A DNA stretch of 5,436 nt, from NCBI GenBank assembly GCA_003854995.1, contig RQOI01000005.1:1-5436 (forward strand), given 5' to 3'. The DNA comes from Candidatus Zhuqueibacterota bacterium. GTDB taxonomy: Bacteria > Zhuqueibacterota > Zhuqueibacteria > Residuimicrobiales > Krinioviventaceae. Below the pieces are notes generated by a model. That model had not been told where the DNA came from, searched no databases, and saw nothing but the letters and a program-made list of their open reading frames with translations. This document shows, one piece after another, positions 1-5,436 of the stretch. Both the position numbers and the translations under genes were made by a program. Each line of letters opens with the position of its first letter. Position 1 is the first letter of the stretch.

Positions 1-1
1 C

Positions 2-1792
2 GCCTTTCTCATCACCCTGCAGGAGGGCGAGAATGGCGCGCAATTCACCCTGAATTACAAGCTGTTGAATCAATGCTCCGCTCGCATTCGCCTCAATCTG
101 GCGTGGGTGGACCAGAATATGTGGATGGCCGGCCGCGAGGGCGCGTGGCTAAAGCCATTGGTCGGCGGCGATCGCGTCGATTTATCCCGCGTCGATCGAA
201 TGACATTGACGATCCTCCGCAACGGCGAACGACCCGTGCGATTCTGCCTGACTAACTTGACTGCCAGCAAAACAGAGCCGGAAAGGATCGCAAAGCCCCT
301 CCTGCCGCGGGGAAAGCTGATCGATGAGCTGGGTCAGAGTACGCTGCATGCATGGCCGGCGAAATCTAAAAGTCGCGCGGAGGTGACGACAAGGCTGGCG
401 GCGCAACTCAGAGAAGAGAACGCCTGGCCAAATGGATTTTCGCGCTGGGGCGGCTGGCTCGACCTACGATTTGATGCCAGCGGTTTCTTTCGCGCGCACA
501 ACGATGGTCAGCGATGGTGGCTCGTCGATCCGGACGGCTATGCCTATTGGTCGGCCGGCTGCGATTGCGTGCGCGTGGACACGGCGGCTAACTATCGTAG
601 CCTCGAAGCCGCGTTCACCTGGCTGCCGGAAAAAGATCCCGAGTACAGCGACATGTTCAGCCGGCGAGGAGAATCCGCGCACATCAATTATCTCGCGGGC
701 AATTTCATCGCCGCATTTGGCGCGGCGAGCTGGTATGAAAAATGGTCGCAGATCGCTCTGTCGCAGCTCAAAAAGATCGGCTTTAACACGGTCGCCAACT
801 GGTCGGATTGGCAGATCGCCAAAGCAGCGGGCTTTCCCTATGTGCGGCCGCTTTCATTGAGATTGGCAAAGACAAAGCGAATTTATCGCGATTTTCCGGA
901 CGTGTTCGCACCGACCTATCGAGAAGAAGCCCAGGAGTACGCCAAGCAGTTGGAAGAGACACGGGATGATCCCGCCTTCATCGGCTATTTTTTGATGAAT
1001 GAGCCAACGTGGGGGTTCTCGGACGAGCTGCCGGCCGCCGGCATGTTGTTCAATACACCCGAGTGCGCCACCCGCGACGAGCTGGTGCGTTTTCTCGGGC
1101 AAAAATACGCGGACGATCGCGCCCTCGCTGCGGCCTGGGAGATGGCAGTGACGCTGGACGAGGTGCGCGCCGGCGCCTGGAAACAGCGGTTCACCCAGGG
1201 TGCGCTGGCAGACCTGGCCGCCTTCAGCGAGCGAATGTGCGAAGAATTTTTCCGCGTGCTCGCGGATGCCTGCAAGGCTGTCGATGCCAACCACATGAAC
1301 CTTGGCGCGCGCTATCACCGAGTCCCGCCGGCATGGGCGCTGAAGGGCATGCGCCATTTTGATGTCTTTAGCATGAACTGCTATCGCGAACGCATCCCGC
1401 ATGCAGAGGTGGCTGAGATTGGCGCGCTCCTTGGTCTGCCCACCCTGATCGGCGAATTTCACTTTGGCGCCCTGGACGTCGGACTGCCGGCGACCGGCAT
1501 CGGCCATGTCAAAGATCAACGGGCGCGCGGTCAGGCCTATCGAGTCTATGTGGAAGATGCGGCAGCAGATCCCAACTGCATCGGCGCGCACTGGTTCACC
1601 TTATATGACCAGTCCGCCCTTGGCCGATTTGATGGCGAGAATTACAACATTGGCTTTCTCGACGTCTGCAATCGACCATATGAAGAGATGGTCGCTGCGG
1701 CGCGGCAGACGCACGAATCCCTCTACCCCGTCGCCAGGCGGAAAAAAACCGCCTTCGATGAAACGCCGGATTATCTGCAAAAGCTATTTTGA
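2..1792 (+). CDS. GH50-like (agarase-related) clan GH-A glycoside hydrolase, 5'-truncated
   Basis: The reading frame is open from base 2 to the TGA at 1790-1792 (596 codons), so the start lies upstream; the in-frame TTG at base 65 is not a credible start. Codons 1 to about 110 look like a beta-sandwich of the type preceding agarase catalytic domains. The rest resembles a TIM barrel, opening with GFFR...RWWLVDPDGYAYW (WWLVDPDG at codons 172-179), then YLAGNF (from about codon 230) and NTVANWSDW. GYFLMNEP supplies the clan GH-A Asn-Glu pair, with Glu at codon 334 (base 1001) as likely acid/base. LIGEFHFG supplies the likely nucleophile, Glu at codon 485 (base 1454). Both catalytic residues are present and there is no frameshift, so it is probably active. 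By family knowledge it cleaves beta-galactosidic linkages such as those in agarose, but GH50-like relatives outside marine bacteria may act on other glycans; a GH42-like beta-galactosidase is the main alternative. The signal peptide, if any, is in the missing part. It converges on the GH106 unit. Confidence 0.8.
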   Translation, partial: AFLITLQEGENGAQFTLNYKLLNQCSARIRLNLAWVDQNMWMAGREGAWLKPLVGGDRVDLSRVDRMTLTILRNGERPVRFCLTNLTASKTEPERIAKPLLPRGKLIDELGQSTLHAWPAKSKSRAEVTTRLAAQLREENAWPNGFSRWGGWLDLRFDASGFFRAHNDGQRWWLVDPDGYAYWSAGCDCVRVDTAANYRSLEAAFTWLPEKDPEYSDMFSRRGESAHINYLAGNFIAAFGAASWYEKWSQIALSQLKKIGFNTVANWSDWQIAKAAGFPYVRPLSLRLAKTKRIYRDFPDVFAPTYREEAQEYAKQLEETRDDPAFIGYFLMNEPTWGFSDELPAAGMLFNTPECATRDELVRFLGQKYADDRALAAAWEMAVTLDEVRAGAWKQRFTQGALADLAAFSERMCEEFFRVLADACKAVDANHMNLGARYHRVPPAWALKGMRHFDVFSMNCYRERIPHAEVAEIGALLGLPTLIGEFHFGALDVGLPATGIGHVKDQRARGQAYRVYVEDAAADPNCIGAHWFTLYDQSALGRFDGENYNIGFLDVCNRPYEEMVAAARQTHESLYPVARRKKTAFDETPDYLQKLF

Positions 1793-1799
1793 TTCGACC

Positions 1800-1820
1800 T
1801 TGCGACAGGCTCGATCGCAA
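1800..1820. other. Small perfect hairpin just after the GH50-like gene
   Basis: TTGCGA (1800-1805) and TCGCAA (1815-1820) are a perfect 6-bp inverted repeat around a 9-nt loop, starting 8 bases after the stop codon at 1792. No U-tract follows on the plus strand (an A-rich run comes next), so it does not meet the intrinsic-terminator pattern. It might stabilise the 3' end of the mRNA. A six-base stem could also arise by chance. Confidence 0.3.
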
Positions 1821-1835
1821 AGAAAAAGCAACAAT

Positions 1836-1864
1836 CACGAATTCGCACGAATTACACACGAATG
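1836..1864. repeat. Three CACGAATT-type octamers at about 10-bp spacing
   Basis: CACGAATT occurs at 1836-1843 and 1846-1853, and as CACGAATG at 1857-1864. The unit starts are 10 and 11 bases apart, close to one DNA helical turn. The core ACGAATT is the reverse complement of the AATTCGT unit of the array that begins 16 bases further on, so the two sets form opposing arms. The run lies between two convergent genes and has no coding potential that I can defend. Confidence 0.7.
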
Positions 1865-1900
1865 AGACTGGCTTGAATTCATTCGTAATTCGTAATTCGT
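1837..1900. terminator. Possible bulged hairpin between convergent genes
   Basis: Three left-arm units, ACGAATT (1837-1843), ACGAATT (1847-1853) and ACGAATG (1858-1864), pair perfectly with CATTCGT (1880-1886), AATTCGT (1887-1893) and AATTCGT (1894-1900). This gives 21 paired bases interrupted by bulges of 3 and 4 nt on the left arm, with a 15-nt loop (1865-1879). In the minus direction a U-rich stretch (complement of 1821-1829) follows about seven bases beyond the stem, so it could weakly terminate the GH106 operon. In the plus direction no clean U-tract follows. The low-GC stem makes terminator function uncertain. Confidence 0.35.
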
Positions 1901-1918
1901 AATTCGTAATTTGTAATT
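1880..1918. repeat. AATTCGT heptamer tandem array
   Basis: After CATTCGT (1880-1886) come three perfect AATTCGT units (1887-1907), a fourth with one change (AATTTGT, 1908-1914) and a partial AATT (1915-1918). The array ends four bases before the stop codon of the minus-strand 132-residue gene (CTA at 1923-1925). Heptanucleotide arrays of this kind are known as intergenic repeats in several bacterial groups. With the octamers at 1836-1864 it can fold into a long bulged hairpin of three 7-bp helices. Confidence 0.85.
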
Positions 1919-1922
1919 GCTT

Positions 1923-2321
1923 CTACACTTTTCCCAGGCTTAAATCACCAAATATTTTAAGAACCCGGCCATCGCGCGCGATGTCCAGTTCGACGTCCGG
2001 GAAATATTTTGGCAATAAAGTGGTGAGTTTTTTCTGCGCGAGCGTCTCGATCTCTTCGCGGACCTCTTCATCGACGGGCTGCAGCGTCACAACTTTGATA
2101 TCGACGACATAACCCTTGCCAATGGTCGAGCCCAATCCCAGGGTGAAACTCGCCGTGACGCCGAACAGGCCATCCTGAACCGGATTGGCGGCCTGGCCCT
2201 TTGCCGGCCGCGCCGGGTGCAAAACGTACTTGCCGTCATATTGCTCTTCGAGAAAAGTATCCAGCTCGCGCATCGCTTCGTCGAGTCGGGCCTCCCATTC
2301 GAGAGCTGCGTGATGTCGCAT
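1923..2321 (-). CDS. Conserved-looking 132-residue protein of unknown function
   Basis: The protein runs from ATG at 2321-2319 to TAG at 1925-1923. The start is supported by GGAG at 2332-2329 with a 7-nt spacer, lying inside the end of the upstream GH106-like gene. That gene's TGA (2325-2323) is one base from this ATG, so the two are probably translationally coupled. There is no signal peptide or membrane segment, so it should be cytoplasmic. Residues 5-28 look like an acidic amphipathic helix. Residues 46-80 hold NPVQDGLFG, a glycine-rich FTLGLGSTIGKGYVV and a beta-like DIKVVTL. Residues 82-105 look like a charged helix (DEEVREEIETLAQKKL), and the tail ends in DGRVLKIFGDLSLG. I do not recognise a named family. 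The ordered alternation of helices and strands, the good start signal and the operon position argue for a real gene. Its relation to rhamnoside breakdown is unknown. Confidence 0.8.
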   Translation of the reverse strand: MRHHAALEWEARLDEAMRELDTFLEEQYDGKYVLHPARPAKGQAANPVQDGLFGVTASFTLGLGSTIGKGYVVDIKVVTLQPVDEEVREEIETLAQKKLTTLLPKYFPDVELDIARDGRVLKIFGDLSLGKV

Positions 2322-2322
2322 G

Positions 2323-4983
2323 TCAGAACTCCATTTTCGTGAGCGGCGTCAACGTCACGGGTCCCAGCAGTCCCGACTCTCGTATCGGCCAATCCGATGC
2401 ATCGAACGGTTTATAGTCTATATTGACAAAATTGATGTCGTGAAACAGCCGCCAGGCGATCCCTCGTCGATCCAGATCACGAATACGATTGGCCGCGAGG
2501 TTGGTGACAAATATCTCCAATCGATTCGCGGACGGATTCAATTCGACGTTCAAAGCAAACGGCCGGCTGAACAGCGTGCCAACATCCGCGCCGTTCAAAA
2601 CGACCTGCGCGCTCTCGGCGGCGCGCCCCAGATCGAGGCGATAAAATCGCTGCCCGGCGACCGGCGCATCAAAGGTCAACGTATAGCGAGCGGTGCCGGC
2701 GAAGCGCCATGTCTCTTTTTCTTTTTGCATGGTCCACGATGCCAGATCCTTCTGCTGGCAGGATGCCGGCAACGCCGGACCGCCTTCGACAAAGTCAATG
2801 TGCCAGACGCCGCCCAAATGGTGCGGAACGCCGCTGCGGCGCCAATAGGACCATTCGGGTCCGCTCGTGCTCTCAGCATAGGTCTGCAAAAAAAGCGATT
2901 CGCCGGATTCGATCTGCAGATAGAGGGAGTTATCGCCGCGGCTCTTCGCCATGCCGATCTGTCCGGTCATCGGATCAAAGATGCGCACAGAGGCAAACTC
3001 GCGTCCCAGCTCTATCCATCCGTCAATTCTTTCGCCACGGTTGGAGAAAAAGTAGAGATGACCCGAAGCGCCCCGTTTGCGATGCCAGTCCAGCTTTTTC
3101 ATCCGGCCAAGAGGCTCGCCCGCCAGGCCCAAGAGGGCCAATGCTCGCTCGAAATCTGTGACAGTGACGGCACGGCCGGCGCCGACCATGCGGACGCCGC
3201 TGGCGTCGGGTCGCAACGAACCGGACAGTTCCGCCAGCAGTTTTTGGCGAGACTGCCAATTGAACAAGCCGGGAACCTGGCGCGGCAGTTCATCCGTAAA
3301 AAGTATCGTGGCGCCCTCTTTTGCCAAAAGATGTAGAGCGTTCAACGTTTCAATAGGCATGTGCTCACAGTGCGGCACAATGATGCTTTCATAGGAAGCG
3401 CCGGGGAGGGCGATGCGGCCGCCCTGGGCGCGCGCGCTCTTTATCTGGCCATCGGAGATGAAATCATAGCTCACGCCGAGTTCATCCAGCTGCGCCGAGA
3501 CATGGCCGGCAGGATTATGCGTGATCCACTGCGGATGATGGACGGCGAGCATTTTATTCAAGCCCTCGGCATCCGACCACACATCGTAGACCGGCCAATA
3601 GATGAGGAGATCATTATCCGGCTGGCAAGACTGCAGCAGCGACTGGCAGCGCGTGACATACAAATTGAAGGCGGGCAGATCGCGCCAGATGGTGTTTTGC
3701 GGATTGATCTGCGACGAGGCATAAAAAAGCCAGCCTGGCCATTCTGCATCCTGCGGGGAATAGGCTGTGCCATGAAAAAAGATATGATTGATGCCGCAGG
3801 CAAACAGGAGGTCAGCGGATCGTTTCATCGTGTCGAGCGTCACATGAAAATGCTCATCCTGCCAGGTAAAGCTCTCCGCCGAGACCAGCGGCTTGCCCGT
3901 CACATGCGCGGCTGAGGAGGCGAACCGGAGGACGCGCGGATCGCGATCAAAGCGAAAGATCTCGATCTCCGGAATATCGACCAAACCATAGAGGTCCAGC
4001 AAATTGGCCGGCGAGCCATGCGACTGATTGCGCAGCTTCCAGCCGCGCTCATTTGACCATGTTTTCAAGAGCAGGATAAAATTTTCGCGGACCAGATCGG
4101 CGATTGTCTCGCGATAGTCGCATTTGACGCGGCGCACGATCTCCGGAGCGCCGACGCCCTCCAGCTCCGGAAGGTATTGCCGCAAGTCGTAGCCGCGCCG
4201 ATCTTTGAATTCGGCGAAAAAGCTGTCGCTCCAGTTGCCGGTATACTCGAAAGAATCGTGAAAAATAGAGCGAACATTCTCCCTCTGCAGCTGATCGAAA
4301 GCGGCTGTGAGCGGCCGCAGCATGCTCTGCGTCGATGCGCGCGAGTAGGGATTGAATGAATAGCCTTCGCCCCCTGGCGCCGGACGCTTGACCTGCGCGC
4401 CAGACCACTTTTGCGAAACGCTGTAGACAATCCAGGTTCCACCTGGCGGTTGCCAGACGAGCAGATTATCCTGCAATTTTGCTGCCAGATTGATCTTATC
4501 CCCCTGCGACGAAAACGCGTAAATCGCCTGCGGCGCCTCCTCATATCGTCGCGTAAAGGTCTCGCCTGAACGAACAGTATCCTTTGCAAAGACGACGACC
4601 GCATCAGCCAGACGCGCGTCGAGACCGAGTCCGCCGCATCGCCAGCCAGAGCCGGGCGGCAGATCGACGCCGAGATCGAGCGATTTCGCCTGCTGCGCCG
4701 TATAGTTGAGAATATCCAGATAGCGCGGCGACAAATATGGAATAGAATCATCCTCTCGACCGCGAACGCCGTAGATGCTCGTCACTTCGATACCGCCGAT
4801 GCCGACGCGGGCAAACTCGCGCAAATGCCGATCGATCTCTGCGGAATCGACGGCATTGCCGTGCCACCACCATCGCGTCCAGGGTTTGTGAATCGACTCG
4901 AACGACGGCCACTCCGCAGCCATCATCGACGAGATCGAGAAAAGGGCGAGCAGAAAAATGAGTAATAGACACTGCTTTTTCAT
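2323..4983 (-). CDS. Secreted GH106 alpha-L-rhamnosidase-like glycoside hydrolase
   Basis: This 886-residue protein probably hydrolyses terminal alpha-L-rhamnose from a polysaccharide or glycoside outside the cytoplasm. I chose the ATG at 4983, preceded by AGGG (4993-4990) with a 6-nt spacer, because it begins a classical signal peptide: MKKQ, a hydrophobic stretch at residues 5-19, and likely cleavage near residues 22-24 (MMAA before EW). An in-frame TTG nine codons upstream (5010) would spoil the signal. The family signature is at the N-terminus: KPWTRWWWHGNAV (from residue 33), then GIGGIEVTSIYG and DLPPGSGWRCGG, typical of GH106. Internal conserved segments include SIFHDSFEYTG (239-249), PLVSAESFTW (about 365-374, Glu370) and FFHGTAYSP (402-410); I do not assign catalytic residues with certainty. 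Residues about 757-881 form a C-terminal galactose-binding-like beta-sandwich (LDLGRAAESAQVVLNG, then GLLGPV). The length fits the family and the frame is intact. It has a promoter in the upstream gap and is coupled to the downstream 132-residue gene. Confidence 0.88.
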   Translation of the reverse strand: MKKQCLLLIFLLALFSISSMMAAEWPSFESIHKPWTRWWWHGNAVDSAEIDRHLREFARVGIGGIEVTSIYGVRGREDDSIPYLSPRYLDILNYTAQQAKSLDLGVDLPPGSGWRCGGLGLDARLADAVVVFAKDTVRSGETFTRRYEEAPQAIYAFSSQGDKINLAAKLQDNLLVWQPPGGTWIVYSVSQKWSGAQVKRPAPGGEGYSFNPYSRASTQSMLRPLTAAFDQLQRENVRSIFHDSFEYTGNWSDSFFAEFKDRRGYDLRQYLPELEGVGAPEIVRRVKCDYRETIADLVRENFILLLKTWSNERGWKLRNQSHGSPANLLDLYGLVDIPEIEIFRFDRDPRVLRFASSAAHVTGKPLVSAESFTWQDEHFHVTLDTMKRSADLLFACGINHIFFHGTAYSPQDAEWPGWLFYASSQINPQNTIWRDLPAFNLYVTRCQSLLQSCQPDNDLLIYWPVYDVWSDAEGLNKMLAVHHPQWITHNPAGHVSAQLDELGVSYDFISDGQIKSARAQGGRIALPGASYESIIVPHCEHMPIETLNALHLLAKEGATILFTDELPRQVPGLFNWQSRQKLLAELSGSLRPDASGVRMVGAGRAVTVTDFERALALLGLAGEPLGRMKKLDWHRKRGASGHLYFFSNRGERIDGWIELGREFASVRIFDPMTGQIGMAKSRGDNSLYLQIESGESLFLQTYAESTSGPEWSYWRRSGVPHHLGGVWHIDFVEGGPALPASCQQKDLASWTMQKEKETWRFAGTARYTLTFDAPVAGQRFYRLDLGRAAESAQVVLNGADVGTLFSRPFALNVELNPSANRLEIFVTNLAANRIRDLDRRGIAWRLFHDINFVNIDYKPFDASDWPIRESGLLGPVTLTPLTKMEF

Positions 4984-4997
4984 ATCTGACCCTGCAA

Positions 4998-5007
4998 TTA
5001 GATTAGC
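4998..5007 (-). repeat. 10-bp inverted repeat, left copy (in GH106 leader)
   Basis: TTAGATTAGC here is the exact reverse complement of GCTAATCTAA at 5147-5156. In the GH106 mRNA the copy lies in the 5' leader, four bases upstream of the AGGG ribosome-binding site. A protein or RNA interaction here could affect initiation; that is inference. Confidence 0.4.
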
Positions 5008-5031
5008 CAATCATTTTTGAAAAGATGCAAA

Positions 5032-5060
5032 TAAATATGGTTTATTACAATACTTTTCAA
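5032..5060 (-). promoter_or_regulatory. Candidate sigma-70 promoter for the GH106-like operon
   Basis: On the minus strand TTGAAA (5060-5055) is followed after exactly 17 bases by TATTTA (5037-5032). Initiation would fall near 5025, giving a leader of about 40 nt before the ATG at 4983. The match is good for a housekeeping sigma-70 promoter and it sits in the AT-rich gap. If the organism uses a divergent sigma factor, such as the Bacteroidota type, this reading would not hold. Confidence 0.5.
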
Positions 5061-5093
5061 TCGTCCTGAAAAACCAAGATTCTCATTCGCAAA

Positions 5094-5110
5094 ACAGCTC
5101 ATTTGGCTGT
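5094..5110. promoter_or_regulatory. 17-bp palindrome ACAGC-N7-GCTGT, possible operator
   Basis: ACAGC (5094-5098) and GCTGT (5106-5110) form a perfect 5+5 inverted repeat with a 7-base spacer. Its centre lies about 77 bases upstream of the predicted start of the GH106 transcript, a usual distance for an activator site. On the minus strand it is followed by TTT, so a weak terminator-like hairpin is an alternative, but no minus-strand gene is seen immediately upstream. Short palindromes like this arise by chance. Confidence 0.25.
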
Positions 5111-5146
5111 AGATATACGATAGCAAACCAAACTAAAAACTCTGGC

Positions 5147-5156
5147 GCTAATCTAA
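5147..5156 (+). repeat. 10-bp inverted repeat, right copy (upstream of zinc-ribbon gene)
   Basis: GCTAATCTAA matches the left copy (4998-5007) exactly in inverted orientation, 139 bases away. It lies 68 bases before the ATG at 5225. Each copy therefore reads GCTAATCTAA toward the divergent gene on its own side. Confidence 0.4.
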
Positions 5157-5224
5157 CACGAAAGTCGATTGCAGCCGTGAAAATGCGCCAACCGTGTTCC
5201 GCGCCGCAATTGAGGCGAGAACTC

Positions 5225-5428
5225 ATGAGCAAAATAGAGCTGATCATCACATGTGAAAATTGCGGTCATGTTGAACATCTTGAAGTAGATAGCGAAAACG
5301 AAAGCATAAGGCGGATCGACAATTTTACCTGCCCAGGCCAATGCAGCCCCAAGTACTATAGCTATATCACAAGTGAAGAAATCTCGGTCGGCGCACTGCT
5401 ATTAGAGCAGATTGCCCACGTTGCCTGA
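5225..5428 (+). CDS. Small zinc-ribbon-like protein, 67 residues, unknown function
   Basis: I chose the ATG at 5225, preceded by GAGG (5212-5215) with a 9-nt spacer, over the in-frame GTG at 5177 and ATG at 5183. Those have no ribosome-binding site and would add a basic, low-complexity extension. The stop is TGA at 5426-5428. Cys10 and Cys13 (C-x2-C in ITCENCGH) and Cys36 and Cys40 (C-x3-C in FTCPGQC) make a four-cysteine zinc-ribbon-like pattern about 22 residues apart. There is no signal peptide or membrane segment, so it should be cytoplasmic and may bind a metal, nucleic acid or protein partner. Its base composition is clearly more AT-rich than the two hydrolase genes and it uses codons such as ATA and AGG, which may mean different ancestry or merely a small, weakly selected gene. 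It is divergent from the GH106 operon. I recognise no named family. Confidence 0.6.
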   Translation: MSKIELIITCENCGHVEHLEVDSENESIRRIDNFTCPGQCSPKYYSYITSEEISVGALLLEQIAHVA

Positions 5429-5436
5429 TATTTTCA

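Larger units (their letters stand above)
4984..5224. other. Divergent AT-rich intergenic region, 241 bp
   Basis: This gap between the GH106 start and the zinc-ribbon start holds the candidate GH106 promoter, the ACAGC-N7-GCTGT palindrome and the two inverted GCTAATCTAA copies. I see no convincing promoter for the rightward gene: TTCGCA at 5086 with TAGATA at 5110 is a weak match at 18-base spacing. From about 5160 to 5224 the composition becomes GC-richer, with nothing else I can name and no tRNA-like or riboswitch-like structure. Confidence 0.5.

Noticed and set aside
65..67. TTG at base 65 as the start of the GH50-like protein
   Set aside because: The frame stays open to the window edge and the residues before it continue a beta-sandwich-like sequence, so the gene is cut by the window and does not begin there.
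854..1591. A 245-codon open frame on the minus strand inside the GH50-like gene
   Set aside because: It is fully antisense to a gene with clear family motifs, its protein is rich in His, Arg and Cys without domain character, and long antisense frames are common in GC-rich coding DNA.
1836..1918. The repeat region as a CRISPR array or an origin iteron cluster
   Set aside because: Units are only 7-8 bases with no unique spacers, and there is no cas, dnaA or rep gene, nor a DnaA-box cluster, in the window.
2320..3336. A 338-codon open frame on the plus strand opposite the GH106-like gene
   Set aside because: It is the complement of the well-supported C-terminal part of the GH106-like protein, has no recognisable motifs and no good ribosome-binding site.
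4984..5010. TTG at 5010 as the start of the GH106-like protein
   Set aside because: The nine added residues would precede a textbook signal peptide, and the ATG at 4983 has its own AGGG site at proper spacing.
5086..5115. A rightward promoter (TTCGCA, 18 bases, TAGATA) for the zinc-ribbon gene
   Set aside because: Both hexamers match the consensus poorly and such pairs are easily found by chance in AT-rich DNA.

Overview
The window is a bacterial chromosomal segment (coding parts look to be in the high-50s % GC, the intergenic parts distinctly AT-richer). It carries two carbohydrate-active enzyme genes facing each other, a small gene coupled to one of them, and a small zinc-ribbon gene at the right edge. 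The enzyme families, the signal peptide and a heptanucleotide intergenic array fit a polysaccharide-degrading Gram-negative lineage such as the PVC group (Lentisphaerota, Verrucomicrobiota, Planctomycetota) or an uncultured FCB-type phylum. No gene here fixes the taxonomy, so that placement is a guess.

Layout. Bases 2-1792 (+) are the C-terminal 596 codons of a clan GH-A glycoside hydrolase resembling beta-agarases (GH50-like); its start lies upstream of the window. Bases 1793-1922 separate it from a convergent unit and hold a six-base-pair hairpin, three spaced CACGAATT-type octamers, and an array of AATTCGT heptamers that can pair with those octamers. The minus-strand unit is a secreted GH106 alpha-L-rhamnosidase-like protein (4983-2323) followed after a single base (TGA-C-ATG) by a 132-residue conserved-looking protein of unknown function (2321-1923). 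The 241-bp AT-rich gap 4984-5224 carries a good sigma-70-type promoter for the minus-strand unit, a 17-bp palindrome upstream of it, and a 10-bp inverted repeat with one copy near each end. Bases 5225-5428 (+) encode a 67-residue protein with a C-x2-C...C-x3-C zinc-ribbon pattern.

How the parts may work together (inference): the GH106-like enzyme would release terminal alpha-L-rhamnose from a glycan outside the cytoplasm. The GH50-like enzyme would cut a beta-linked, possibly galactose-containing backbone or side chain. Together they suggest use of a rhamnose-containing plant or algal polysaccharide. No transporter, SusC/D pair or regulator is visible. The 132-residue protein has no signal peptide, so its tight coupling to an exported enzyme is unexplained. 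I see no transposon, CRISPR array, phage gene, tRNA or rRNA, and no clear sign of a wholly new system. The most unusual parts are the intergenic repeat structure and the coupled unknown protein.
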